Shown here: piece by piece, positions 1 through 9,523 of the stretch | Position numbering within the stretch: position 1 is the first letter of the stretch | How the letters are laid out: each line of letters opens with the position of its first letter | NCBI GenBank assembly: GCA_031285625.1 | Contig: JAITVV010000063.1 | Location: 86,443 to 150,442, forward strand | Direction: 5' to 3' | DNA: 64,000 nt | DNA from: Prevotella sp. | GTDB taxonomy: Bacteria; Bacteroidota; Bacteroidia; Bacteroidales; Dysgonomonadaceae | Made by a program: the position numbers and the translations under genes | The notes under the pieces: model-generated | Seen by the model: only the letters and a program-made list of their open reading frames with translations | Database searches by the model: none | Told to the model about the DNA's origin: nothing

Positions 1-1373
1 TCCCGGAACATCACTCATCATTGCTGTATTAAACTCGACGCCGGTCAAACGGGATATTTTATGCGCGTCATCAAATAAATGCATCAGTTCTTCCTGCTTG
101 CAAATTCCTGTAAGAATACTACCAAGAGAAGCATCTACACCTAGCGTACCATCCTGAATAGCATGAATTATTTTATCATATTTTTCAGTACCTTTATAAT
201 GCTCCAGATAACCCATCAGAGCCCATGTAGCCTCAGAATTCCATTTAAACCTCGAACCTTCGGGGTTACTTGCCGAACGTTCAGCCAACTCTAATGCCCG
301 GTCAAAATTGCGCCACTGTAACTTCATCACATCATCCTGAGCATGAGTATATCCTATATCCAAATGTGAATGAGGCAGGAAATAGAGCTTCCACTGGCGC
401 GCACCCGGTATATTGTATTCTTTTTCCACATTTCCCTGACGAGTGGATAGTTTAATTTTCAGATCGGCGCTTTCTTCCATATATCCGGGAGGAAACAGGG
501 CTTCTACAGAAGATATCCCGATTGGAGAAGGATCTATTACTTTAGACCACGTTTGCCCGTTTATAGCAAAATCCAATTGACCACCACAATAGAGAGGAGC
601 ATCCAATTTCAACACATATTCACGCGAGGGGCCATTATCCGTTTTCAGATAACCTTGAGATGCCTCAAAAGAAATATCTGATAGTTTATCTAATTTTGCA
701 ATCTGCTTATTTTCTTTCTGATAAAATCTAATCTCGCTCAGTCCATAATAATCTATATTCTGATGCATATCACTTGCTTCCCTTAGAATAAGCTTGTTGT
801 TACGATCGTAATAATTACCATCCTTAGTGTCTGCTGTTATACAAAGATATTTTATTTTAATACCTCCTGTTTCCAATGTGAAGCTTGCAGGTTCGGGATT
901 TCGGCCTACAGATTCTTTTATTATATGATAATCCAGCCCCTTATTCTTTAACAGCTTCCAAGTCTTTCCATCAGCAGAATATTCAATGTATATTTTTTCA
1001 GTCCCCGGCGAGTATGTTGGCTTTGGTTTTGATTCCATATCCTGATTAAGTCTACATGTACCGGAGCCGGAGTTTTACCAATTTCACACATAAACCAGAC
1101 AACTCCTTCTTTTGTAAACTCATTTGCACGCACTCTTTCTGCCGACACCTTAGATGTCCACATTTTCATTCCCAGATTCTGCGCAATATGCATATCATCT
1201 TGCATTCCTTCCCCATTTACAGCTTCCATAGCCGTTGCTTTAGGCAATTCACTGCTCGCAGTAGCAGAAACCTGATCAGAAGGAACTTGAGTATATACTT
1301 TTACATTCTGACCAAACAACTGTATGGAGCTTAACAATATACAAAGAGTGATGAAACATCTGTTAATAATCAT
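1..1373 (-). pseudogene. GH38-type alpha-mannosidase with N-terminal F5/8 C-like domain, frameshifted and cut by window edge
   Basis: Secreted glycosidase expected to remove alpha-mannose. The start at 1373 is chosen because it opens a clean signal peptide (MIINRCFITLCILLSS...FGQ). A discoidin-like (F5/8 type C) carbohydrate-binding domain follows: the DLIRIWNQNQ stretch, then RRGLKK, then IYIEYSADGKTW. The reading frame breaks between RRGLKK and IYIEYS at a T6 run on the plus strand (993-998); seven would restore a continuous protein. As written, the first frame ends near 948. The second frame stays open to position 1 and contains FLPHSHLDIGYTHAQDD, which resembles the Zn-binding entry motif of the GH38 catalytic domain. 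The catalytic nucleophile region lies outside the window. It is divergent from the GH92 gene and has a candidate GntR operator upstream (1509-1522). GH38 is inferred from one motif region and the context. Confidence 0.72.
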
Positions 1374-1508
1374 AATTTTAGATTTTCTTTTAGTTTTATC
1401 ATAGCATCTATTTAGTTTATCTCCTTCAGCGAGTTTTGTGTTTCTCAATAATTATTGCTGATAATTGGATTTTAGAATATAGTTTCTTTAGTTTAAACTT
1501 AGTTTACA

Positions 1509-1522
1509 TATGTATAAACATA
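1509..1522. promoter_or_regulatory. Candidate GntR operator upstream of the GH38 gene
   Basis: ATGTATAAACATAG matches 12 of 14 positions of the site found at 2013-2026 and 9497-9510. The core dyad ATGT-N4-ACAT is intact, a spacing typical of GntR/HutC-type operators. It lies 136 bp before the GH38 start. Confidence 0.5.
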
Positions 1523-2012
1523 GTTTCATGCCGCTAATATATAAAATGTTTTTATTTCAAGCATAATTTTCATCAATTTTTTTCTAAAAACAGCAAAAAA
1601 AATTATATTAACAATTAAATATTTATGAAATAATTATCTTATTATTAATGAAATAATAGTTATTTATATATAAATGCAAATGGTAATACCGATGTAAGCA
1701 AAGTTGTAATTACATAGTAATTATTGTTTGAACAATAATTAACAAAAACTCAATAAAAAATAGCTAGAGATGAACTCTAAATCGGATATAAATAATATAA
1801 GTCACCTTTATTCGGTACTCCTTATTTTAATTTACCTCTGAATACAAGCTGGAATATCACATACGACAACAAATCCCATAATGATAAATATGTATATATA
1901 TATAAAGATGCAAGTAAAGTAATAATAAATATTAATAGTGAAACAAATAATAAAAAAAGGTTCTTAATATTTTGAAAATTAGAAAAAACTAGCTTTCTTT
2001 ACAATTCAATAA

Positions 2013-2026
2013 ATGTATGAACATAT
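2013..2026. promoter_or_regulatory. Candidate GntR operator upstream of the GH92 gene
   Basis: ATGTATGAACATAT is identical, on the opposite strand, to the 14 bases at 9497-9510 in the promoter of the GntR regulator itself. It begins 15 bp after a likely -7 box (1990-1997), close to the expected transcription start, a position suited to repression. Confidence 0.62.
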
Positions 2027-2068
2027 AGTATATAATAATCTTAAACTAACTATAAACACCTATTAATA

Positions 2069-5000
2069 ATGAAAAGAAAGAACCTCTTATTGATTATTGC
2101 AATATGCCTTACTGCAACAATCACTTATGCCAAACAGGCACCGCCTCATAAAATATGGGCGATAGGCACAGAAAACAATTCTTCTTCAGATTTTGCATTA
2201 GGACCGAAAGACTTCAGGCAATTTCTAGCGAATGATTTTGGATATGAGGACAAATTTTATTTGATAAATCATTCCGACATAAAAAGAGACTTTCCTTATG
2301 TCCTGCCCGGCCCCACTGACACATGGGGAGGCACATGGCCAACATCAGGTTGGCGGACACATCAGGTCAATATTTTATTTGGCCTGGATAATTTACCCAA
2401 TAACGGAGATTATAAATTAGTCATTAATTTATTAGACTACGCCAAAACATTTTTGCCTCTGGTAAAAGTCAGTATAAACACACAAGACGAAAAATTTCAA
2501 TTGGGTGATCAGGCTACTCTTGCAAAACAACGCAAGGCCAATAATCAGGAAGCCGTAACAGACACCCTTGCTATTGCAGGAGACTTGCGTAATTCTACAT
2601 ACAAAGCATTGGAAATACCTATAAACAGGAATATATTGAAAAAAGGTGGCAATATTGTCACAATAACCGTACTTGAAGGGTCGTGGATACTATTTGATGA
2701 AGTACACATGGAAGGGCCTGAAGGTATAAAAGTTACAACAGCTAATAATTTCTTTATAAGAGATGTATATCCTGCACCATACGAAATAGCCAATACAAAG
2801 AACAGACATCAGCCTCTTATCGTAGATACCCAATGGCTGGAGGGATCTTCAAAAATAAGTGTACAACTGGATGGCAAAGAAATACTCAGCCAAACAATCG
2901 AAGCCGGGAGATACCAACTAGAAGCACCTATGCCTCAGGTTAAACAAGAGAGAAACAGCAAATACCGCATACTAAAAGATGGTGTAGAAATAGAACAGGG
3001 AGTAGTAAAAAGAGCCCCTCAAAAACTACAGACAAATGCGGATTACGTAGATACCCGCATTGGGACAGCCCATTCGCGCTGGATGATTGCCCCAGGACCA
3101 TGGATGCCATTCAGTATGGTAAAAATGAGTCCGGATAATCAGAATAACGGTTGGCAAGCAGGTTATCAACCATCATTCGAAAATATAGGATGTTTCAGTC
3201 ATATACATGAATGGACTTTAGGAGGATTAGGTATTATGGCTACAAATGGCGAATTAAAAACAAATATTGGCGATGAACAAAAACCGGATGAAGGCTATCG
3301 CTCGCGTATCAATAAACGTACAGAAAAAGCTGACATCGGATATTATAGTGCCGATCTGACCGATTACAATATTAAAGCCGAGGTCACAGCTACAACAAGG
3401 TGTGGTTTTGAGCGATTTACATTTCCTAAAGACAGGAGTGGGTCTCGTATTATGATTGACTTACATCCGCCGACAGAACAAAATTTCCAACTTAAACAAA
3501 TAAAACTTAATAAAGTTAGTGACTATCGTATTGAGGGCTCCAGCCATCAGTTTTCGCCAAATGTATGGAGTTACGATGCCGATCAGGACTATACAGTACA
3601 TTTTGTTATCGAATTTGATCAACCCATTAAAAGCATGGGAAGCTGGGTAGAAAAGAATATCTCGAATAACGTAAATGAACTTATTACAGGAGAGTGTAAG
3701 GATGCAGGGGTATTTGTTGAATTCGATCAAACAAAACATCCTATAGTACAGGTGCGTTCGGGTATATCGTTAGTAAGCATTGCAAATGCAAACGAAAACT
3801 TAAAAACAGAAGTCACAGACAAATTTGGATGGAATTTTGAGGCAGTACGTCAAAATCAGGTAAATACGTGGAATGATATTTTCGATCGTATGAAGATAAC
3901 CACTAACGACCGCCTCGAAAAAGTACGTTTCTATAATAATATGTACAGGGCAACCTGTAGCCGTAATACATGGAGTGATGTAAATGGAGAATGGATATCT
4001 ACAGATGGAAAAAAACGTAAAGTTGCAGATCCGTCAAATGATGTAATGCTAGGTTGTGACGCATTCTGGAATACATTCTGGAACCTGAATCAATTCTGGA
4101 ATCTGGTTACTCCGGAATGGAGCAGTAAATGGGTTAAATCTCAGCTATCTATGTATAACGCAAACGGATGGCTTGCCAAAGGCCCTGCAGGAATGAACTA
4201 TATACCTGTAATGGTAGGAGAGCATGAAATTCCTCTTATTGTAGGTGCATATCAGATGGGGATACGTGATTTTGATGCCAATAAAGCATTGGAGGCTGCT
4301 ATAAAGATGCAGACAACGCCAGCACAAAAAGTATTTAAAGGATATGCTGGAAACCGCGACCTTGTACATTACATGAAATATAAATATGTACCGTCAGACC
4401 TGGGACGCTTCTCCAATACAATGGAATACTCATACGATGACTGGACTGTAGGTCAATTAGCCAAAGCGTTAGGTAATAACGAGGTATACAACATATTCAA
4501 TGATCGCGGCTACTGGTGGAAAAATGTTATCAGTGACGAAGGATATTGTCACATGAAGGATAGTAGCGGCAAATGGATGGAAAACTTCGATCCGTTCCGC
4601 AGTGGAGCCAACCATCATTATGTGGAAGGAAATGCCTGGCAACTAACATTCTTTGTCCCGCAAGATGTACCCGCATTAGTTGAAAAGATTGGAAAAGAAC
4701 GTTTTCTCGATCGCCTCGAATGGGGATTCAACCAAGATGAATCATGGCGTTACAATGCTCCGAATGATCAATATTGGGATCATCCGATTGTTCAGGGAAA
4801 TCAACAATCAATGCATTTTGCATTCTTATTCAGCTGGGCAGGAAAACCATGGCTAACCCAAAGATGGAGCCGCTCAATACTCGACCGTTATTATGGTTAT
4901 GAACCCGCAAATGCATATCTTGGAGATGAAGACCAGGGACAAATGAGCGCCTGGGCAATTATGGCCACCATCGGACTATTTCAGGTTGACGGCGGAGCAC

Positions 5001-5260
5001 GTGTAGACCCTATCTATGAAATTGCAAGCCCATTGTTTGAGAAGGTTGAAATTGACCTGGGAAACAAATATGGACGCGGTAAGAAGTTCACCATCGAAGC
5101 AAAAAATGCATCTAAGAAGAATATGTATGTACAAAAAGCTGTATTAAACGGCAAGACTTTAAATACATTCCATTTTCCTGCATCCGAATTATTAAAAGGA
5201 GGTAGCCTTGTTCTTGAAATGGGAGATACTCCTAATACAAACTGGGGTATTGGCAAATAA
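2069..5260 (+). CDS. Secreted GH92 family glycosidase with Gln at the catalytic-acid position
   Basis: A 1063-residue exported protein with signal peptide MKRKNLLLIIAICLTATITYA. Residues about 25-230 form an accessory beta-sandwich resembling the domain III module of family 4 polysaccharide lyases (KFYLINHSDI, WRTHQVNILFGL, WILFDEVHMEGP). The GH92 core follows from about 330 (DYVDTRIGTAHSRWM onward). GH92 enzymes are calcium-dependent exo-mannosidases. The base motif is kept (GDEDQGQMSAWA). The acid motif, normally HGNEPSHH, reads VQGNQQSMHF, so the acid Glu is replaced by Gln912. The early loop usually reading SGTGCADxGD is also different (WTLGGLGIMATNG). Gln at this site is known from GH92 enzymes that release mannose from mannosyl-phosphate diesters, so substrate specificity probably differs from a plain alpha-mannosidase. 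A candidate GntR operator lies upstream and a strong hairpin follows the stop. Confidence 0.9.
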   Translation: MKRKNLLLIIAICLTATITYAKQAPPHKIWAIGTENNSSSDFALGPKDFRQFLANDFGYEDKFYLINHSDIKRDFPYVLPGPTDTWGGTWPTSGWRTHQVNILFGLDNLPNNGDYKLVINLLDYAKTFLPLVKVSINTQDEKFQLGDQATLAKQRKANNQEAVTDTLAIAGDLRNSTYKALEIPINRNILKKGGNIVTITVLEGSWILFDEVHMEGPEGIKVTTANNFFIRDVYPAPYEIANTKNRHQPLIVDTQWLEGSSKISVQLDGKEILSQTIEAGRYQLEAPMPQVKQERNSKYRILKDGVEIEQGVVKRAPQKLQTNADYVDTRIGTAHSRWMIAPGPWMPFSMVKMSPDNQNNGWQAGYQPSFENIGCFSHIHEWTLGGLGIMATNGELKTNIGDEQKPDEGYRSRINKRTEKADIGYYSADLTDYNIKAEVTATTRCGFERFTFPKDRSGSRIMIDLHPPTEQNFQLKQIKLNKVSDYRIEGSSHQFSPNVWSYDADQDYTVHFVIEFDQPIKSMGSWVEKNISNNVNELITGECKDAGVFVEFDQTKHPIVQVRSGISLVSIANANENLKTEVTDKFGWNFEAVRQNQVNTWNDIFDRMKITTNDRLEKVRFYNNMYRATCSRNTWSDVNGEWISTDGKKRKVADPSNDVMLGCDAFWNTFWNLNQFWNLVTPEWSSKWVKSQLSMYNANGWLAKGPAGMNYIPVMVGEHEIPLIVGAYQMGIRDFDANKALEAAIKMQTTPAQKVFKGYAGNRDLVHYMKYKYVPSDLGRFSNTMEYSYDDWTVGQLAKALGNNEVYNIFNDRGYWWKNVISDEGYCHMKDSSGKWMENFDPFRSGANHHYVEGNAWQLTFFVPQDVPALVEKIGKERFLDRLEWGFNQDESWRYNAPNDQYWDHPIVQGNQQSMHFAFLFSWAGKPWLTQRWSRSILDRYYGYEPANAYLGDEDQGQMSAWAIMATIGLFQVDGGARVDPIYEIASPLFEKVEIDLGNKYGRGKKFTIEAKNASKKNMYVQKAVLNGKTLNTFHFPASELLKGGSLVLEMGDTPNTNWGIGK

Positions 5261-5284
5261 TTTTTTAAGGTAGAGTTACTATGT

Positions 5285-5315
5285 ATTCCGGATAATCCCT
5301 GTGATTATCCGGAAT
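5285..5315 (+). terminator. Intrinsic terminator after the GH92 gene
   Basis: Perfect 13-bp stem (ATTCCGGATAATC and its complement) with a 5-base loop, followed by CATTTTA. It lies 25 bp after the GH92 stop codon. Confidence 0.8.
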
Positions 5316-5393
5316 CATTTTATCTGCCTATAAGGATTTTCGAAGAATTCCTTTATTAAAAGAGATTTAGAATCAGTATATCTAAATAAATAA

Positions 5394-5420
5394 TCCCTCA
5401 ATTGATAAACAACCGAGGGA
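5394..5420 (-). terminator. Probable terminator of the ROK kinase operon
   Basis: Inverted repeat TCCCTC...GAGGGA extended by TTG/CAA across a small internal loop, 28 bp beyond the ROK stop in the minus direction and followed there by an AT-rich tract. Confidence 0.5.
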
Positions 5421-5447
5421 TAACTTTCTATAATATAAAACAATCTG

Positions 5448-6545
5448 TTATGAGTCCAGTTGCTGTAAAGCATATGCATAAGCTCCATACATAACAGCCT
5501 CACTGGTACCTATATGGGATATTACAATACCCGTTTTTTTCGTTTTATTATAATGGACAAGATCATCACTTCCTGGAATTTTTACCTGAATATCTTCATT
5601 CTGAAGAAACTTACTTTTATCTTCTTCATCCATCAAATTATATATATCCATCTGGGTTTTAGAGAATGAAGTTCCGCCAAACATATTGATGTCACCATCC
5701 AACTCTTTCATCACTCCCTTAAGTATATACTTTGATGCACCTGTAAGACCGCCCCCGATAACAACTATGCCATCCACCAATGTTAACGCATATGTCATTA
5801 TATCTCCAATCATCTCTCCCATTTCTTCGAAACTTCTGATAGCTGCATCACGGTCTCCACTGATATTTCCTTCTGCAATATCAAAAATATCTTTTGGGGT
5901 AAGATTAGAAGTATCTTTACCTGACAACTCCTGATAAACCCTTTTTACAGCACGTATACTTACACTTTCTTCAACGATATGATTCGGATATTTTTTGTTC
6001 TTCATTATCCACACATCACCCCCACAGCCATTATCTCCGGTAAGCAGAGTTTTATTGATTACTACCCCGGCACCAAAACCGGTACCTAAAGTTATGCCTA
6101 ATAAATTTGAATATCGTTTTGGATTTCCGGCATTACTCAGCCAATAATTCACCATAGGTAAAGCTCCATGTAAAGCTTCACCGTATGCAAATAGATTTCC
6201 ATCATTATTGATATATACAGGAATCTGAAATTTAGCATACAGATATGGGCCTAATGCAACACCTCCACGAAAAGCCTTAAAGTTAGGCAAATCACCGATT
6301 ATACCATTTTTATAATCGGCAGGACCGGGAAAAGCAAAACTTATCGCTACAGGCTCGGTATCCAGAGTCGATTTGATAGTTTCAAAACCATATACAAGCT
6401 GTTCCAGACATTTATCCAGATCATCTGAAACAGCAGGCAGGACAAAATGTTCGCCAACCTCTTTATAGGCCTGAACTGCAGAAAAAACAAAATTTGTACC
6501 TCCGGCATCAAGAGTCAGAACTATCCGTTGATCGTTAATATACAT
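5448..6545 (-). CDS. ROK family sugar kinase (probable mannokinase/hexokinase)
   Basis: Cytoplasmic ATP-dependent hexose kinase of about 365 residues. The start at 6545 is preferred over the longer open frame because it begins MYINDQRIVLTLDAGG, with the phosphate-binding motif LDAGGTNFVFS immediately after, and lies 4 bp behind the permease stop. Further ROK hallmarks are NNDGNLFAYGEA (catalytic Asp in the ND pair) and GITLGTGFGAGVV. The CxCGxxGCxE zinc motif of many ROK proteins is not seen. It is the last gene of an operon with a permease and a mannose-6-phosphate isomerase, so phosphorylation of imported mannose to mannose-6-phosphate is the simplest role. Substrate is inferred from context. 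Confidence 0.85.
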   Translation of the reverse strand: MYINDQRIVLTLDAGGTNFVFSAVQAYKEVGEHFVLPAVSDDLDKCLEQLVYGFETIKSTLDTEPVAISFAFPGPADYKNGIIGDLPNFKAFRGGVALGPYLYAKFQIPVYINNDGNLFAYGEALHGALPMVNYWLSNAGNPKRYSNLLGITLGTGFGAGVVINKTLLTGDNGCGGDVWIMKNKKYPNHIVEESVSIRAVKRVYQELSGKDTSNLTPKDIFDIAEGNISGDRDAAIRSFEEMGEMIGDIMTYALTLVDGIVVIGGGLTGASKYILKGVMKELDGDINMFGGTSFSKTQMDIYNLMDEEDKSKFLQNEDIQVKIPGSDDLVHYNKTKKTGIVISHIGTSEAVMYGAYAYALQQLDS

Positions 6546-6549
6546 GGGT

Positions 6550-7710
6550 TTATGATTTTTTCTTAAATTTAAGTGATAATAAATAAATATATACCGCACT
6601 TAGCAGCAAAACTCCAAAACTAATACCTAACCCGAAGTGTTTTGCTACAATTCCCACTAATGGGGTAACAACTGCGCCTCCTGCTACCCCCATAATCATC
6701 AGAGAAGATATTTCATTAGCTTTCTGTGGACGATACTGCATAGCTAATGAAAATATTACAGAGAAAACATTTGCACAGGTCAGTCCTATAATGAAAATTG
6801 CAGCAAACAACATCCATTTTTCTCCCAAAAACATAAGTATAAGAAATGCGGGAATGGCTACAATCATATTAATTTTCATGAATTTTGAAGGATCTACTTT
6901 CAATAGAATAATAGATCCTAAAAATGCACCCAGGGTTCTTGCACCAAAATACAAACTTGAACCCAGAGTTGCATCTTCTGTTGAAAAGCCAAGCCTCTGC
7001 TCCAAAAGTTGTGGGGTATTTACATTCATACAAACATCGATGCCCACGATTAATAAAATACCCAGAAACATCTGTAAAATAAGACTATCTTTCAGCAATC
7101 CCAGAGTATTGGTAAAAGAAGCCTGTGCTGTATCAATATTTTCCTCTTTTTTGATGGGTACCAGATACAACCAAGCAAACGATATAAGAGATGTTACAGC
7201 AAATACTAACAATATTAATTTCCAGTCGCCATAGTTTTTTACAGCTATACTGGCTATGATTGGGCCTACAAAAGAAGATACAGCTTTGATAAATTGCCCG
7301 AATGTAAGAGTACCTGCCAATTTATTATCATCTACTATGCTGGCAACCAAAGGATTTAAAGAAACCTGCAATATCGTATTGCCAATACCCAAAAGGGCAA
7401 AGGAAAATATAACCACATAAAAGTTGTAAAAGAAAAAAGGTAAAGCCAGAGATATACATTCTATCAGAATAGCCAATAACACGGTCTTTTTACGGCCGAT
7501 ACGGTTCATAAGCAATCCTGTAGGTATAGAGAAAATTGCGAACCAGAAAAAGACCATCATCGGTATAATACTGGATGTAAGCTCATCAAGTGAGAAATCT
7601 TTTTTCAGATAATTCGTTGAAAGCCCCACAATATCGACCATTCCCATTACAAAAAAGCTAAAGAGGATAGGAATGAGTATTTTTATAGTATTTGATTTAT
7701 TTGCTGTCAT
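6550..7710 (-). CDS. MFS sugar permease (FHS/FucP-like)
   Basis: A 386-residue integral inner-membrane protein with about 12 hydrophobic segments. The MFS loop 2-3 signature is visible as GLLMNRIGRKKTVLL. The opening segment (SFFVMGMVDIVGLSTNYL) resembles the fucose/glucose/galactose permease group common in Bacteroidetes. It lies 17 bp after the isomerase stop and 4 bp before the ROK kinase start, so the three are co-transcribed. The likely substrate is mannose or a small mannoside released by the neighbouring secreted glycosidases; that is inferred from the operon, not the sequence. Confidence 0.85.
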   Translation of the reverse strand: MTANKSNTIKILIPILFSFFVMGMVDIVGLSTNYLKKDFSLDELTSSIIPMMVFFWFAIFSIPTGLLMNRIGRKKTVLLAILIECISLALPFFFYNFYVVIFSFALLGIGNTILQVSLNPLVASIVDDNKLAGTLTFGQFIKAVSSFVGPIIASIAVKNYGDWKLILLVFAVTSLISFAWLYLVPIKKEENIDTAQASFTNTLGLLKDSLILQMFLGILLIVGIDVCMNVNTPQLLEQRLGFSTEDATLGSSLYFGARTLGAFLGSIILLKVDPSKFMKINMIVAIPAFLILMFLGEKWMLFAAIFIIGLTCANVFSVIFSLAMQYRPQKANEISSLMIMGVAGGAVVTPLVGIVAKHFGLGISFGVLLLSAVYIYLLSLKFKKKS

Positions 7711-7727
7711 AAAAATCCGTTATAAAA

Positions 7728-9458
7728 TTAAAACCTCACATATGCTTTTATTACCATACATTCCTTTCCGGCAGAATCCCCGGTCGGTGTAATTGTGTAC
7801 TCACCTAAAGCAGCAGGAATTATGAATGTTTCAGCGTAATGTACTATAAACGGTTCGAAATTTCCTTTTGGATCTTCCACTATAACTTCTTCTCCTTCTA
7901 CAAGGTTTAACACATTAACGCTATTATTCGTTTTATGCCATGTTGTTTTAGAAAAACGGAATCTCCGGGTTTCTATAAACTCATTAGGATGAAGTCCTGT
8001 TCTTTCTTCCATCCATCCATCACCCTCCGATATGACTGAACATACATTCACTAAGTTCTTATATGTGTATTCCGTATCTCTCGACCAGTCTATTACTTTT
8101 TTACCTCTTTCTACATTTATCGGACGCGGCTTCCCGTCAAGGCCTAAACGCTCCCAGTCCCAGAGTTTGAAAGTAAATAAGTTAGGCGTAGAACTAATTT
8201 CCAAAACAACTCCCTGAGGCCCGGAGCAGTGTACCGTCCCGTTCGGTATCAGAAAATGGTCATGTTTTTTTGCCGGAATTTTATTTGTATACTTTTCAGC
8301 ATCAAAAACCAATTCACCTTTCTGCGCTTTTTCCAGATCACTTATCATTTCATCTTTAGATATACCTGTTTTAAGGCCTAGATATACAACAGCGTCGTCT
8401 TTAGCATCCATCATATAATAGCTTTCATCCTGAGTATAATGAATCCCAAATGAATCATGAACAAACTGAGTTGTAGGATGCACCTGCAAACTCAGGCTTC
8501 CACCCTGAACTGTATCCAGAAAATCGAAACGGATAGGAAATTCTTTACCAAAACGAGATTCTACCGGCTCTCCCAACAAATCAAGGCTTTTTAATAGAAC
8601 AAGATTCAAAGCCGGCATTTCAAACAGGATTCCATCTATGTTAAGATAAAGACTATTTTCTTCAGGAACACAATCGAAACACCATCCATAGTTTATATTA
8701 TCATTATCAAGACCAAAAGTATCTTTCATCCATTGACCGCCCCACGGTGCAGGGTCAAAGAATGGAACTACCCTGAAAGGCTTTGTGACAGTAGCTTCAA
8801 TCCCCTTGAAAAATGTTTCTTTATCTATCATCTTAGGCTTCCCCCTGTCATGAGTATCAAGCCAGTATGACACACGATGATACAATGTATGTTTATGCAT
8901 ATCACATATGCGCCAGTCATTGAAGTACCCCCGTTTATGTTGTATTGATATTGGCTCGTTTCTATCATCAATTCCAAGAGCAGAAATACTATGCGCACGA
9001 AAACGCTGCTGAATCTCCCACCGGGCCATATCAACATAGATTACACATGCTGATGATGGTACTACCAGAGACGCCCCACTACCTACAACGATTGCTGAGC
9101 CTCCATGTTTAGCTATCTTATTTTTTGCATTTTCCAGCTTCTCAGGATCAAAATAGTCTAATATTGACAAATTAGTTATATAACCAAATAGAACATCATC
9201 AGTCATAAACCGTCCTGTCATTCTCCGGATTTCTTGCTCACTCTTAAATAAATCTCTGGTATTAAAAAATAGTTCCGGCTGTAAAATACTCACCTGAGAT
9301 ATTACATCGTCCTCGTAAACACCCACATACATATCTATAGCCATAACCGGACATGACTTCAGCGTTTTCCCTAAAGATTTAATAATTTCATTCCATCCTA
9401 CCAAGACAGCACCTGCAATTTTCGTAGCAGGATATTTGTCATAATTGGGCTTCCTCAT
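7728..9458 (-). CDS. manA: Class I mannose-6-phosphate isomerase with extra N-terminal domain
   Basis: A 576-residue cytoplasmic protein, about 200 residues longer than an ordinary type I phosphomannose isomerase. The C-terminal part (from about residue 225) carries the cupin zinc ligands: SLQVHPTTQF (Gln and His), QDESYYMM (Glu) and IPNGTVHCSG (His). It interconverts mannose-6-phosphate and fructose-6-phosphate. The N-terminal part (residues 1 to about 215) has no catalytic motif I can name. IAGAVLVGWNEIIKSLGK and VIYVDMARWEIQQRF faintly recall a degenerate P-loop kinase fold. It is the first gene of an operon with a permease and a ROK kinase. Its promoter has a perfect minus-strand -7 box (9524-9531) followed by the GntR operator. 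Confidence 0.9.
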   Translation of the reverse strand: MRKPNYDKYPATKIAGAVLVGWNEIIKSLGKTLKSCPVMAIDMYVGVYEDDVISQVSILQPELFFNTRDLFKSEQEIRRMTGRFMTDDVLFGYITNLSILDYFDPEKLENAKNKIAKHGGSAIVVGSGASLVVPSSACVIYVDMARWEIQQRFRAHSISALGIDDRNEPISIQHKRGYFNDWRICDMHKHTLYHRVSYWLDTHDRGKPKMIDKETFFKGIEATVTKPFRVVPFFDPAPWGGQWMKDTFGLDNDNINYGWCFDCVPEENSLYLNIDGILFEMPALNLVLLKSLDLLGEPVESRFGKEFPIRFDFLDTVQGGSLSLQVHPTTQFVHDSFGIHYTQDESYYMMDAKDDAVVYLGLKTGISKDEMISDLEKAQKGELVFDAEKYTNKIPAKKHDHFLIPNGTVHCSGPQGVVLEISSTPNLFTFKLWDWERLGLDGKPRPINVERGKKVIDWSRDTEYTYKNLVNVCSVISEGDGWMEERTGLHPNEFIETRRFRFSKTTWHKTNNSVNVLNLVEGEEVIVEDPKGNFEPFIVHYAETFIIPAALGEYTITPTGDSAGKECMVIKAYVRF

Positions 9459-9496
9459 AGTATATCATTCATTTTAATTAAAGATCATTTTAGATA

Positions 9497-9510
9497 ATAT
9501 GTTCATACAT
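9497..9510. promoter_or_regulatory. Candidate GntR operator in the manA-gntR divergent promoter
   Basis: ATATGTTCATACAT is the exact reverse complement of the site at 2013-2026. For the minus-strand operon it starts 13 bp after the -7 box, the same geometry as at the GH92 gene. For the regulator it lies just upstream of a weak plus-strand -7 match, TACTATTG (9514-9521), so it could also mediate autoregulation. Confidence 0.65.
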
Positions 9511-9523
9511 ATTTACTATTGTG

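Larger units (their letters stand above)
1374..2068. other. Divergent AT-rich control region between the GH38 and GH92 genes
   Basis: About 695 bases with no credible coding sequence and very AT-rich. It carries two near-identical dyads (1509-1522 and 2013-2026), one close to each flanking gene. TAGCTTTC at 1990-1997 matches the Bacteroidetes -7 box TAnnTTTG in 7 of 8 positions and could serve the GH92 gene. I see no RNA gene in the rest. Confidence 0.6.

Noticed and set aside
270-455. Short plus-strand open frame inside the GH38 region
   Set aside because: The minus-strand frame here reads as continuous GH38 sequence with the HSHLDIGYT motif; the plus frame has no domain character.
1019-1026. 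Alternative site for the GH38 frameshift, at CCAAAG on the coding strand
   Set aside because: Placing the shift at the A6 run keeps the RRGLKK-IYIEYS sequence expected for an F5/8-type domain; the earlier site would delete it.
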